Shown: positions 4,880-5,439 of the stretch, one piece after another | How positions within the stretch are numbered: the stretch's first letter is position 1 | Layout: each line of letters begins with the position of its first letter | DNA from: Nostoc sp. CHAB 5834 | GTDB taxonomy: Bacteria > Cyanobacteriota > Cyanobacteriia > Cyanobacteriales > Nostocaceae | Direction of reading: 5' to 3' | Assembly: GCA_020829485.1 (NCBI GenBank) | Contig: JAIVFU010000277.1 | Location: 1-5,439, forward strand | DNA length: 5,439 nucleotides | Notes under the pieces: model-generated | Seen by the model: only the letters and a program-made list of their open reading frames with translations | Told to the model about the DNA's origin: nothing | The model's database searches: none | Translations under genes and position numbers: made by a program

Positions 4880-5439
4880 TTGAGAGAATTCACTTCCCCT
4901 TCAATTACTTACGGACAGTCGCATGCTTCTCCCGAAGAGATCTTTGGAGCGTTGTTCGAAGACGTACAAAACAGCGGTATTTTCGAAGATTCCAAAACAT
5001 TTGCTGACGCAATACCACGTAAAGTGGCAGCGTTAATTTTCGAAGCCTACCAACAGGAAAAAGAAGGACCGACATTTAGTATTGCCCGGTTTGTACAATC
5101 AAATTTTCGCATTCCAATACCCATTACATCCACATTTACTCCGGACAAGCAGCGTTCTGTGTCGGAGCACATCGACAGGTTGTGGGCCGTACTAACGCGA
5201 CAACCCGAGGATGAAGAGCCCGGCGGTTCACTGATTCCGCTTCCGAATCCTTATGTAGTACCGGGCGGGCGATTCCGGGAGATATATTACTGGGATACTT
5301 ACTTTACCATGCTGGGTTTAAAAGAAGCGGGCAGAACGGATCTGATCGGGCAAATGGTCGATAATTTCGCTTACCTCATCGATACCTTCGGATTTATTCC
5401 TACTGCCAACCGGACGTATTATCTAAGTCGTTCTCAGCC
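4880..5439 (+). CDS. treF: Alpha,alpha-trehalase (GH37), N-terminal part
   Basis: Hydrolyses trehalose to two glucose molecules. Counting from TTG 4880, residues 17-186 align without gaps of note to the start of bacterial GH37 trehalases. SPEEIFGALFEDVQNSGIF and DSKTFADAIP come first, then EHIDRLWAVLTRQP, then trehalase signature 1 PGGRFREIYYWDTY (128-141; includes the substrate-contact Arg131 and Trp138-Asp139). ANRTYYLSRSQ follows near the edge. The gene runs out of the window, so the catalytic acid and base and signature 2 are not visible. No ATG occurs in this frame after the stop at 4823-4825. TTG 4880 gives 16 residues before SPEE and TTG 4838 gives 30; neither has a Shine-Dalgarno. No signal peptide is seen, favouring a cytoplasmic (TreF-like) enzyme. 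Oddity: the usual PNGNR is PTANR here (174-178). Confidence 0.93.
   Translation, partial: MREFTSPSITYGQSHASPEEIFGALFEDVQNSGIFEDSKTFADAIPRKVAALIFEAYQQEKEGPTFSIARFVQSNFRIPIPITSTFTPDKQRSVSEHIDRLWAVLTRQPEDEEPGGSLIPLPNPYVVPGGRFREIYYWDTYFTMLGLKEAGRTDLIGQMVDNFAYLIDTFGFIPTANRTYYLSRSQ

Overview
The window looks like chromosomal DNA of a Bacteroidota bacterium, most likely a Cytophagales member of the Spirosoma type. This rests on protein character (a lipoprotein with a short LSAC lipobox, a small four-helix membrane protein of a kind I associate with that phylum, a GH37 trehalase), on a mixed AT/GC composition, and on mostly weak Shine-Dalgarno sites. It is inference, not a database result.

Layout. 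Bases 2-340 (+) hold the end of a baeRF-type (eRF1-domain-3-like) protein whose start lies outside the window. Bases 341-749 are non-coding and carry an AT-rich near-palindrome and a perfect 18-bp hairpin that probably terminates transcription between two convergent genes. Bases 750-1133 (-) encode a small lipoprotein. Bases 1134-4004 are a gene-poor accessory stretch. It has two fairly convincing orphan small proteins on the + strand (1826-2071 and 2494-2739), several weaker ORFs, stretches that read like decayed coding DNA (1477-1735 and 3704-3823), an interleaved inverted-repeat pair (2329-2378), and three compact perfect hairpins (2994-3184). From 4005 the sequence is ordinary coding DNA again. 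A 59-residue single-helix protein (4005-4184) overlaps a four-helix membrane protein (4139-4708), followed by the start of an alpha,alpha-trehalase (from about 4880, running off the window).

How the genes fit together. The ends are recognisable: trehalose hydrolysis at the right edge and a stress- or ribosome-associated baeRF protein at the left edge. Nothing shows that they act in one pathway. The middle looks like an island of orphan small genes and remnants, and no complete known defence, toxin or mobile system can be demonstrated in it. The best candidates for something undescribed are the overlapping membrane-protein pair at 4005-4708 and the orphan proteins at 1826-2739. The trehalase is also unusual: it has no ATG start, and a change in a conserved substrate-pocket motif.
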